Below, in pieces: positions 25,058 through 32,481 of a stretch of DNA of 64,000 bases (within the stretch, counting starts at the first letter, position 1; every line of letters starts with the position of its first letter). This DNA comes from Halapricum desulfuricans (GTDB taxonomy: Archaea; Halobacteriota; Halobacteria; Halobacteriales; Haloarculaceae). Both the position numbers and the translations under genes were made by a program. The stretch spans positions 1,411,030 to 1,475,029 of the forward strand of contig NZ_CP064788.1 of the NCBI RefSeq assembly GCF_017094525.1, in the 5' to 3' direction. A model generated the notes under the pieces. It was not told the origin of the DNA. It made no database searches and saw nothing but the letters and a program-made list of their open reading frames with translations.

Positions 25058-26041
25058 GTGACACTGGTAGGTGGAACCGTGATGGGAGTCGTCGCCGGGC
25101 CCATGATGGGACAGATCGAGGACGGCTTCTCCGTACTCGGAGAGATGACTACCAGCACAACACTGAACATCTCGGACGAAGCAACTTTCTCCGCAGCAGC
25201 GGACTACGTCTACCATAGAGCATCAAACGATGGATGCAGAGACCCGGATGAGACAGGAAAGACCACCGTACAGGACCGGATAAACGAAGGTAAATACGAC
25301 GCTCTAGAAGACACATTCCTCACCTCCCAACCACCGTGTGTGGCGACAGACGACCCACAGGGAGGAGATCAGGAAGGAAAACTCTCCCGCGTAGAATTCG
25401 TCATAGACGAGACCAGTGAGGGGATCACACTGAACACAAGCGGGCAGCTTTGGATAGAGAAAAACCGACGTATAATGGGCGTCAGAGATGCCGGATTCTA
25501 CGATGCAACAAGAGAACAGTGCAGTAGAGATGTTTGGGAAAATGGACTACAAGCAGGTGGACACGCAGCAGTTATGGGTGCTGCAGTGAGTAGTGGCAAC
25601 CTAGCTGTAACGGTAGCCAGTGGAGGAGTAGGATTTTTCACTGGTGCAGCAACGTCAGCCATAGCTGGAGAAAGATTCGTGGGCAACAAAGACAAATACA
25701 TTATCTATGTAAATGATGGAGAAGCATCAGAAATCAGCGACGATATACTTGACGATAGCACCGGTTTCGGAAATTCAATCTATTGTTACGCTGTAACCGA
25801 CCAGTTGACAGGATTTAGCTTAAGTGGGGACGACGGAGTCCAATTTCTGGCTTCTCCTCTTAAACAGACCTATGATAATGAGTTTGGAGGCAAGGTGGAT
25901 GTAAAACTCTGTCCCGGGACTCGAGGATATATTCAGGTCAATAAAGAAAAGCCCCAGAACGATGGAGAGGCCGGGGAGAGCATCTGGGGATGGGCTCAGA
26001 AATACCCATTTATTCAGATAACCGAAATGGGGGAGTGTTAG
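25058..26041 (+). CDS. Secreted cysteine-containing protein S1
   Basis: About 327 residues. An N-terminal hydrophobic segment (VTLVGGTVMGVVAGPMMGQ) is the likely signal/anchor. The start is uncertain: GTG 25058 is chosen, ATG 25082 is possible, and the frame is open further upstream. The external part has conserved cysteines (QPPCVATD, REQCSRD, SIYCYAV, KLCPGTRGYIQ, a final GEC) and a central Gly/Ala-rich hydrophobic stretch (AAVMGAAVSSGNLAVTVASG). It is about half identical to the truncated copy at 28517. Its 3' end overlaps by four bases the end of a convergent lipoprotein gene. No known family recognised. Confidence 0.65.
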   Translation: MTLVGGTVMGVVAGPMMGQIEDGFSVLGEMTTSTTLNISDEATFSAAADYVYHRASNDGCRDPDETGKTTVQDRINEGKYDALEDTFLTSQPPCVATDDPQGGDQEGKLSRVEFVIDETSEGITLNTSGQLWIEKNRRIMGVRDAGFYDATREQCSRDVWENGLQAGGHAAVMGAAVSSGNLAVTVASGGVGFFTGAATSAIAGERFVGNKDKYIIYVNDGEASEISDDILDDSTGFGNSIYCYAVTDQLTGFSLSGDDGVQFLASPLKQTYDNEFGGKVDVKLCPGTRGYIQVNKEKPQNDGEAGESIWGWAQKYPFIQITEMGEC

Positions 26042-27003
26042 AAGAGTTTCACTCCCAAGTGTCCCAAGTCATAGGTGTCATCCGGCATCCCGATTCCTCT
26101 TACATCTTCTTCTGTCTCAGTGATCTGACCATTACTTTCTATAACAAAGTTGTCTACTTCTACACCCTCTGATTGATAGTCAAAATTAGCTCCCGGATAT
26201 CTTCCCTCTGATTCACTTATAGGCGATGAACCTCTTACATTCTCTTCTAGATATATATCAAAACCATCGGAAATATCCCTCTTGGAGAGCCCATCTAATA
26301 TTGGGGTGCCATCAACGAGGGAAGTAGGATTTTCTGATTGTATTGTCTCTACAATCGGAATAATTGTTTCTTCACTATAATTTTCTGGAAGACTTGCTCC
26401 AAGGCCTTCTACTACTATTTCTCCATCATAGGCTATTACAAAATCACCTTCTTCACCATCACTGAGTTCTTCTGTTCCTTGATAGATATCGAAGCCATTA
26501 TACTCTTCAGCAGAGCCAAATGATTCCTCCAACTCTTTTGTTACATCTTCATCCACGACCCAGATTGTCGCTGGCCAAGCCGCTAATCCCTCAGATACTT
26601 GTTCCATACCTATATCAGTCCAGTATTGAGGACTAAACACTCCTTGATCATCGTATTCAGAGACTGCCTGAGCACCTATATCTTCAGCTATATCACTCGG
26701 CCTTGCATATATGAAATTTGCAATATCTTGATTCCTTGTTTCTGGAATCCATGTCAGCATGTCCAGACCGTATCCTTCCAGGTCCTGTGATGTTTCCGTC
26801 GTGGTCTCTTCTTCTGTCGTTTCCTCGCCTTCGGTAGTATTTTCTTCTGTTGTGGGATCGCTGGATGTTGTTTCGGGTGTGTCGGTGGCGGTGTTGGTCG
26901 GCGTTTCTTCGTCTTCTCCGCCTCCGAGGCATCCTGCGGCTCCGACTACTCCTGCTGCGATTCCAAAGTCCTTCAGGTATTCACGACGGGTGCGTTCTGA
27001 CAT
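26038..27003 (-). CDS. Tat-type lipoprotein L1, paralogous family
   Basis: 321 residues. The signal is MSERTRREYLKDFGIAAGVV followed by GAAGCLGGG (lipobox AAGC), so it is probably exported by Tat and lipid-anchored outside. A Thr/Glu-rich linker runs to about residue 72. The outer domain starts GYGLDMLTWIPETRNQDIAN and has ARPSDIAEDIGAQAVSEYDD and WVVDEDVTKELEESFGSAEE. It shares its first about 67 residues almost exactly with the lipoprotein at 29355, but its outer domain is closer to the one at 45617. It is convergent with the secreted protein S1. Function unknown; a binding or immunity role is a hypothesis. Confidence 0.75.
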   Translation of the reverse strand: MSERTRREYLKDFGIAAGVVGAAGCLGGGEDEETPTNTATDTPETTSSDPTTEENTTEGEETTEEETTTETSQDLEGYGLDMLTWIPETRNQDIANFIYARPSDIAEDIGAQAVSEYDDQGVFSPQYWTDIGMEQVSEGLAAWPATIWVVDEDVTKELEESFGSAEEYNGFDIYQGTEELSDGEEGDFVIAYDGEIVVEGLGASLPENYSEETIIPIVETIQSENPTSLVDGTPILDGLSKRDISDGFDIYLEENVRGSSPISESEGRYPGANFDYQSEGVEVDNFVIESNGQITETEEDVRGIGMPDDTYDLGHLGVKLF

Positions 27004-27054
27004 ACCATCGTTTTAGAAGGATATTGACTTAAAATCCATCAAACAACCCAAATA
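26803..27054 (+). repeat. 252-bp direct repeat (first copy), lipoprotein leader and promoter
   Basis: This block encodes the signal and linker of lipoprotein L1 and its upstream region including GACTTAAAATCC. It recurs at 30093-30344 with only a few base differences, while the coding sequence beyond it differs strongly. The second IS starts two bases after its end. Confidence 0.8.
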
Positions 27055-27055
27055 T

Positions 27056-28516
27056 CGTTACTTCCCAAATGAGTCGAGAGGGGCCTGTCTGAACGGCCCG
27101 AAAAAGTCACTTTCTGTATGATTTGACTATCAGTTTCGGCTGCTCCCGCGGTGTAGATCGAGATGATTCCGATTCACCGCTCCGAACAGACGATAGCAAC
27201 CAAATCTCGCCGGTGTCTGCCGACAGCTGTCGCTCACCGCCCAGTGAACAGGCCGTGGGCTGACCCCGGTCAGCCCGCGGCCGTTGCCTGTGACGCCCGC
27301 ACACCAACCCCGTTCGCTTTGACTTTCCACCGGCGTCGTAACTCTTCTTCCAGCTCGTGCCGAATCCAGTCACGGAACGTCTTGAATGTGAACTCCTCGG
27401 GCAGGTCGCGCCCGCCCCGGCGCGGGCGGGCGACGACCGCCCACCTGAGCACGAGCCACAGGTTCTCCAGCAATGCTGCGACCAACATGATGGCAAACCG
27501 CACGACAGGATCACGCGTCGTCGTGATCCCGCGTGCTTGCCGGAGTAAGCGGTAGGTTGTTTCAATGCCAGAGCGTTTCCTGTAGAGGCGTTCGATTTGC
27601 TTGGCCGAGCGATCAGTAACGCCGCACGCGACGTAGCCACGGACAACCTCACCGTGCTTGCCACGATCACCGTTCTGGTAGGAGACAGCGACCGCGAGCG
27701 GGAAGCGCAGTTCCCGCTCGCTGTCTTTGTACATGCGATAGGTCGTCATGTACGACTTGTGGACGTCGAGTTTGTCTTTCATGCGCTCGCCCTTCTTCGG
27801 AACGTGGACGACCGTTGCGGCGATATCGCGAGCACGGCGGATGACGCGCTCGTTGTAGAAGCCGCTGTCGGCAAGCAGCAGGTCGATCTCGAAGGGGTAG
27901 TTCTCGACGCGGGCGAGCACGCGCTCGACCGCGTCAGCCTCATCTTCGTCACTGCGGACATACGTCATCGCCAGCGTCACCGGCTTCTCGTTGGAGACGA
28001 CGTAGGCCGTGCAATAGCGGTGGCAGGTAGTTGTCCCGTCCTTGGGAGCCATCGAGCAGAGTTCGCCGTCGTCGGCGTAGTGCTCGCCATGATAGGGGTT
28101 ATCGATGAAGTCGATGGAGACGATTCTCGACCGGTCAGGGTCGAGAATCGTCATGGCGAGGCGTCCGAGCAGACGGTTAGCGACGAACTCGAGCCACGCT
28201 CGGTCGAGCGTATGGAGCCATGTGAAGACAGTGTCGTCACACGGCGTTCCGTTGGTGTCGTTGCAGGTTTCCCAGATTGAGGTCTGGTTGACGCAAGCCA
28301 AGATGACGACGAGCCAGATGTCGCCGGGGTCGAGGGGGCTCCCCTCGACACCCGGCAACGGGAGTGGAGTAATGACTTCTTCCGCTACGTCTTTCACGTC
28401 CGATGCCGAAAGGTAACCGTCTGGATCGGGGATCTTGAACACATCCAGATCCAGACACTTTCTCGTTGTTAACTCGGCGATTCAATTCCGCTGATTACGC
28501 CGGTTGGGAAGTACCG
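27056..28516 (-). mobile_element. ISH3-family insertion sequence, copy 2
   Basis: A 1461-bp IS in the same orientation as copy 1. Ends are CGTTACTTCCCAAAT and, inverted, CGGTACTTCCCAACC. It has cut the 5' part of the second secreted-protein gene. Flanks are AATAT (left) and AAGCT (right), so no target duplication; the right flank AAGCT is the same as that of copy 1. This suggests recombination between the copies. Confidence 0.85.
27270..28442 (-). CDS. Transposase of IS copy 2 (ISH3 group)
   Basis: 390-residue DDE transposase, same family and length as the one at 21846. It is identical in the N-terminal third and differs at six positions further on (for example SNEKPV instead of SNKKPV, and EELRRRWKVKAN instead of EELHRRWKIKAN). 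Catalytic regions are intact. The frame is complete. Confidence 0.9.
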   Translation of the reverse strand: MFKIPDPDGYLSASDVKDVAEEVITPLPLPGVEGSPLDPGDIWLVVILACVNQTSIWETCNDTNGTPCDDTVFTWLHTLDRAWLEFVANRLLGRLAMTILDPDRSRIVSIDFIDNPYHGEHYADDGELCSMAPKDGTTTCHRYCTAYVVSNEKPVTLAMTYVRSDEDEADAVERVLARVENYPFEIDLLLADSGFYNERVIRRARDIAATVVHVPKKGERMKDKLDVHKSYMTTYRMYKDSERELRFPLAVAVSYQNGDRGKHGEVVRGYVACGVTDRSAKQIERLYRKRSGIETTYRLLRQARGITTTRDPVVRFAIMLVAALLENLWLVLRWAVVARPRRGGRDLPEEFTFKTFRDWIRHELEEELRRRWKVKANGVGVRASQATAAG

Positions 28517-29332
28517 AAGCTACCTACCGTACCAGCACAAAATGATCCTGACATAGATCTTGGTAATGAGTTAAATGAGCCAGCCCGTCGCCAAGAAGGC
28601 TACCCCAAACTCAAGAATACCTTCTTAACTGAAAAACCACCTTGCGTGGCCACCGATGAAGCAGAAGGTGCAGATCAGGAGGGAACACTCTCCCGGGTAG
28701 AATTCGTCATAGACGAGACAGAAGGACCAATTGTTCTCAAGAAAGGAGGTCAAACATGGATCGAACAACGTATGCGAGGCGCTAGACAGAAAGGTTTCTA
28801 TGAAGCAACCCAAGAAGAATGCTCAAGAGACATTTTCGGAAACGGAGCTAATGCAGCCGCGATGGGTGCAGCATTAGCTTATCAATCTACAGGAAACCCT
28901 TATCTCACCGCAGGAGCAGCTGCAGGAGGATTCATTATAGCAGGATCTGCTGAAGCAATAGCAGGGGAACGTTTCGTGGGAGCAGGAAATAGATACCTAA
29001 TATTCTTCAAAGACGACGTATCTGACTCTAGAACGAGCGCTTGGTTATCAAATACAGATGCTGAAGATTTCTCCGACCGGATTTATTGTTATGCTTTCTT
29101 GGACGAACTTAATTTCCCTTGGTCCGACTATCAGTTACATAGCTCCCCTCTAGACCAGACACAACAGGATTTCAACGATAACTACGAAATTAAGTTATGT
29201 CCGGGAGACCGAGGATACATCCAGATGAACAAGATGAAACCTCAAAATGACGGAGAAGCCGGAGAGAAGTGGGGAAATGCCCACAATTTCCCATTCATCC
29301 ATGTGACCCAGACCAAGACAGACTCATGTTAA
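28517..29332 (+). pseudogene. Secreted protein S2, 5' end lost to IS copy 2
   Basis: 271 codons remain, in frame with the IS end. It is paralogous to S1 over its whole length: KPPCVATDEAEGADQEGTLS, SRVEFVIDET, YEATQEECSRDIFGNGA, the Gly/Ala stretch YLTAGAAAGGFIIAGSAEAI, AGERFVGAGNRYLIFF, KLCPGDRGYIQMNKMKPQND and a last Cys. The signal segment is missing. It could still be made from a start supplied by the IS, but export would fail. The convergent lipoprotein L2 follows, repeating the arrangement S1-L1. Confidence 0.75.
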
Positions 29333-29354
29333 ACCTTCCAAATACGAACCTCTG

Positions 29355-30293
29355 TCAGAGTTGACCCGCATATTTACCCGGATCGTAATTCTCGGTAGCT
29401 GTAACGCTTACATCTCCATCCTCACTGAGTTCTATTCTCTCCATCTGGAGTTCATCTTCCCCAAACACGTATCTCGCTCCTCCAGCGACAACGTCTTCCC
29501 AACCTTCTGAACCTATTTCTGTTGCATCTTTGTAATCTATCTCAGTCAGAGCCTGACCTAGACTGGTTTCATCCACAAACCTATTCGCTTCTCCTTCTGA
29601 AGCATCTACTAAGGTCTTCAAAGTATTGTAAAATCTTTCCTCATCACCAGGCATCGTTACACTCATTGCGTATTCTCCGTCTGTCAGAACTAACCTATCT
29701 ATGGTATCATCTGAGAAAGGTTGCTCTGCATCCTCTAAATATAGGATATCAAAACCTTCATACTCTCCTCTTTTTTCCATCTCACTGTTCAGACTCTGGG
29801 AGATATCTTCATTAAACTTCCAAATCGGAATCCAATCTACTCCCTTAATATCTGCTACAACTTCTTGTTCGACCTGAGACATGTCTACGTCAGCAAAATC
29901 GTATGGAATAAATGTGCCTCGTTCTTCATAGCCCTGCTGAATTTGATTAGAAATATTTCCCGCGATCTGGCTGGGAAAACCTACACCTATTGCCGTTACT
30001 GGGGTCTCACCATCGTATTCAGAACTGTTTATCTCATCCGCCGTAGGAACAAAATCCATTACCTCTGGTACACTTTCATCATGAGAATTACCGGTCTCTT
30101 CTTCTGTCGTTTCCTCGCCTTCGGTAGTATTTTCTTCTGTTGTGGGATCGCTGGAGGTTGTTCCGGGTGTGTCGGTGGTGGTGTTGGTCGGCGTTTCTTC
30201 GTCTTCTCCGCCTCCAAGGCATCCTGCGGCTCCGACTACTCCTGCTGCGATTCCAAAGTCCTTCAAGTATTCACGGCGAGTGCGTTCTGACAT
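29355..30293 (-). CDS. Tat-type lipoprotein L2, paralogous family
   Basis: 312 residues. The first about 67 residues (MSERTRREYLKDFGIAAGVV, GAAGCLGGG and the acidic Thr-rich linker) are nearly identical to lipoprotein L1. The outer domain is different: VMDFVPTADEINSSEYDGET, VGFPSQIAGNISNQIQQGYE, IWKFNEDISQSLNSEMEKRG, GFDILYLEDAEQPFSDDTID. Distant similarity to L1 remains (a GFDI-Y--- segment and the same order of blocks). Convergent with secreted protein S2, 22 bases apart. Role unknown. Confidence 0.75.
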   Translation of the reverse strand: MSERTRREYLKDFGIAAGVVGAAGCLGGGEDEETPTNTTTDTPGTTSSDPTTEENTTEGEETTEEETGNSHDESVPEVMDFVPTADEINSSEYDGETPVTAIGVGFPSQIAGNISNQIQQGYEERGTFIPYDFADVDMSQVEQEVVADIKGVDWIPIWKFNEDISQSLNSEMEKRGEYEGFDILYLEDAEQPFSDDTIDRLVLTDGEYAMSVTMPGDEERFYNTLKTLVDASEGEANRFVDETSLGQALTEIDYKDATEIGSEGWEDVVAGGARYVFGEDELQMERIELSEDGDVSVTATENYDPGKYAGQL

Positions 30294-30344
30294 ACCATCG
30301 TTTTAGAAGGATATTGACTTAAAATCCATCAAATAACCCAAATA
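30093..30344 (+). repeat. 252-bp direct repeat (second copy)
   Basis: Second copy of the block at 26803-27054: signal and linker of lipoprotein L2 plus its promoter region. The exact length and high identity show that the duplication, or a later conversion, covered only leader and promoter, not the outer domain. Confidence 0.8.
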
Positions 30345-30597
30345 CGGGAGCTTTTGATACCCTTGATCCACAATTTCGAGAGGTCGATCGCTGCCATTTA
30401 GTAGACTAATCAATACAAAAACCACGATATTAGAGGTAGGACGAAGGGTCGATTAACATGGACGCTTCCCCGGTGTTTTATTGAATTGGCTGCATAACAC
30501 TACTCCTACGGAGTACAGCGCTGACTGCCGGAAAATCGGGGACAGCGAAGGGATCCCGGCCGTGGATGGAAATCTGTGAATCTGAGACGCCAGAATT
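30345..30597. other. Intergenic, no gene seen
   Basis: About 250 bases of mixed composition between lipoprotein L2's promoter and the HNH remnant. I see no credible reading frame, tRNA or clear repeat. Confidence 0.4.
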
Positions 30598-31101
30598 CTA
30601 TTGATGCTTGTGTAGTTGTCGGTGGCAGTCTGCGCAGAGCCAGGTGACATCTAACGGTCTGCTGTAGTCTTCATGGTGGGCGTGAACGTTCTCCGTAGAA
30701 CCGCATTCTTCGCAGGGTTGTCTTTCTAGACGTCCGGATCGAAGTGCGTGGTGGACTTTTTTCCTGGCAGCTACTTTTTCGGGGTGTCGCTGTTTGGCTC
30801 GTTTCTTGTACCGGTAGTGGTTCTGGGAGATTCCTCCTTTCCAGTTTGGGTTGTTGGCTCCTTCGAGGCCGTGTTCGGCGTTGCGTTTCTTGGCTCCGAG
30901 TGTTCCGGCGCAGGATCTGCTACAGGTCTTTCCGTTTCCCTGTTTTAGGTTGTCGAGTCGTGCTAGGTATGGGTCGTTGCAGATGACGCAGTATCTCAGG
31001 AGGTAGCGTCTGAATTCGCCGTCAACCTTGGCTGCGTGGACGAATTGTCCTTGAAAGGTTGCTGTGGTCAGTACTGTAGCTTGTATTGGCGAGTCACCTT
31101 T
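30598..31101 (-). pseudogene. HNH-nuclease-like zinc protein without a start codon
   Basis: An open frame of 167 codons ending at TAG (30598-30600). The C-terminal part is HNH-like: CEECGSTENVHAHHEDYSRP then LDVTWLCADCHRQLHKHQ (two CxxC pairs, HAHHED core, H-x3-H). Upstream it has YCVICNDPYLARL and TCSRSCAGTLGAKK (second zinc pair) and NNPNWKGGI, as in phage-type HNH/NUMOD proteins. No ATG, GTG or TTG precedes the conserved part in frame; a GTG in another frame at the top suggests a frameshift or a lost 5' end. Probably a phage or plasmid remnant at the right edge of the island. Confidence 0.65.
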
Positions 31102-31389
31102 CTACGGTTACCTGGTGACTCGATTTTTATTAGGGTAAGGAGGGGAGGTGCTGCGGGTGAGTCGGTTTGATTTATTGAATATCTGTTGCCGAAAGGCTTA
31201 GTAAGTAGACGTGCGTGTTGCTTTCCGCCTATGCTTGGCACCAAAGGTGTGGCCTCGGCACTCACAGGGATCGTCATCGCCGGGTGTCGAAGCCGGCTCG
31301 GAACGCGGGGTCGTCCCGCGCTGGAGTCGTCATCGGCCATCGAGACGTTGTGCGGCAGGGAAAATGAGCGCACCGCTCTCGACGCGCGG
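31102..31389. other. Island edge, no gene seen
   Basis: AT-richer sequence (CGATTTTTATTAGGG) changes to core-like GC-rich DNA after about 31200. No tRNA, integrase or clear attachment repeat is visible, so the right border of the island is placed only by composition. Confidence 0.35.
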
Positions 31390-31902
31390 TCACAGCGCGT
31401 GGAAGGGAATCGGGTGACGGATCTCGCCGCTGACGCCCTCGAGCGCCCCCGGCCGACACGGCCAGACCTGAAAGGCCCCCGGCGGCGGATCGAGGTCGCT
31501 CTCCAGCCCGTAGGTCGACGCAGGTTCGAAGCCGAACCGCTCGTAGAAGGCGGGGTCACCCTCCAGAACGACGGCGGCACAGCCGGCGCGGACACAGCAG
31601 CGCATGGCCGTGCGCACGAGTTCCGAGCCGATCCCCTCGCCCTGACGATCGGGAACGACGCCAACTGGCCCGATGACGGCGACGTCCACGCCGGGCGCGT
31701 CCGGGAGATCGGCGTCCGAGACAGCCGCGAACCCGGTGGGTTCGCCGTCCACCCTGGCGAGTACCGAACAGTCCTCACGGAGCGTTCCCTCCTCGCGCAA
31801 CACGTCGACGAGTTCGGCCTCGGTTTCGTCTCCGAACGCCGCCGCCAACACGGCGTGGATCGTCTCGCGGTCGGCAGTCGCCGCTGGTTCGATATCGACC
31901 AC
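31390..31902 (-). CDS. GNAT family N-acetyltransferase (YhbS-like)
   Basis: 170 residues with the GNAT fold: IGPVGVVPDRQGEGIGSELV contains the acetyl-CoA loop (R/Q-x-x-G-x-G), followed by GCAAVVLEGDPAFYERFGFE (the typical beta5-alpha4 end of YhbS-like members). It transfers an acetyl group to an unknown amine or protein. It is the first clear core gene right of island 1. Confidence 0.85.
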   Translation of the reverse strand: MVDIEPAATADRETIHAVLAAAFGDETEAELVDVLREEGTLREDCSVLARVDGEPTGFAAVSDADLPDAPGVDVAVIGPVGVVPDRQGEGIGSELVRTAMRCCVRAGCAAVVLEGDPAFYERFGFEPASTYGLESDLDPPPGAFQVWPCRPGALEGVSGEIRHPIPFHAL

Positions 31903-31969
31903 GCCGGGGGCTTCTGTCGGCGGGTGTATTTATATGTCGATTCGAGCGCCGGGGACCGACGGGGCGCGA

Positions 31970-32428
31970 TCACGCCGATTCGACGACGACTGCCCCTTTC
32001 ATGCCGTATCGTCTGTGTGGCGAACAGTAGTACGTGTACGTGCCGGGGTCTTCGAACGTGTGCTCGAACGTCAGGTTGGTCCCGAGATCCGACTCGAAGG
32101 TGCCGTCGGTGTCGATGACGTTGTGGCTGCCGCGAATCCACTCCCAGACGACCGTCGTCCCGGGCGAAATCTGGATCGCCGGTGGGCTGTAAGCGTTGTT
32201 TCCGCTATTGCCTTCAGCCCCGACGGCGACGTCCACTGCCTCACGGTCCGTGAGATCGAGTGCCTCACCCTCGAAATGTCCGGTATCCGAGAGGTACGAA
32301 CGCACTTCCTCGGGCACGGGAACGGTCGGGGCGTCGTAGCTCGGCGTCTGTGCACCGCCGGTCGAACAGCCGGCGACCGCGGCAGTGCCGCCGACGAGTG
32401 CCAGATACGTGCGTCGCGAGAGCGCCAT
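31970..32428 (-). CDS. Halocyanin-like blue copper lipoprotein
   Basis: Small electron carrier on the outer face of the membrane, 152 residues. It has MALSRRTYLALVGGTAAVAG (RR, Tat-like) and lipobox VAGC. The cupredoxin domain holds the type 1 copper ligands His (IRGSHNVIDTDG) and the loop YYCSPHRRYGMKGAVVV (C, H, M). It may serve respiratory electron transport, for example donating to a heme-copper oxidase. Confidence 0.92.
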   Translation of the reverse strand: MALSRRTYLALVGGTAAVAGCSTGGAQTPSYDAPTVPVPEEVRSYLSDTGHFEGEALDLTDREAVDVAVGAEGNSGNNAYSPPAIQISPGTTVVWEWIRGSHNVIDTDGTFESDLGTNLTFEHTFEDPGTYTYYCSPHRRYGMKGAVVVESA

Positions 32429-32481
32429 ACCAGGCTATTCGTTCGGCGGAAGGTGCGACTGTCGCCCCCGGCGAATATTGG

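Noticed and set aside
21632-28516. The two IS copies as ends of an active composite transposon
   Set aside because: Outer flanks do not show a matching target duplication and the inner genes are cut by the IS ends, which fits separate insertions with later recombination better.
31068-32141. Long minus-strand open frame of 357 codons across the GNAT and halocyanin genes
   Set aside because: It is a shadow of two well-supported genes in another frame; composition is Arg/Ser-rich and no motif is present.
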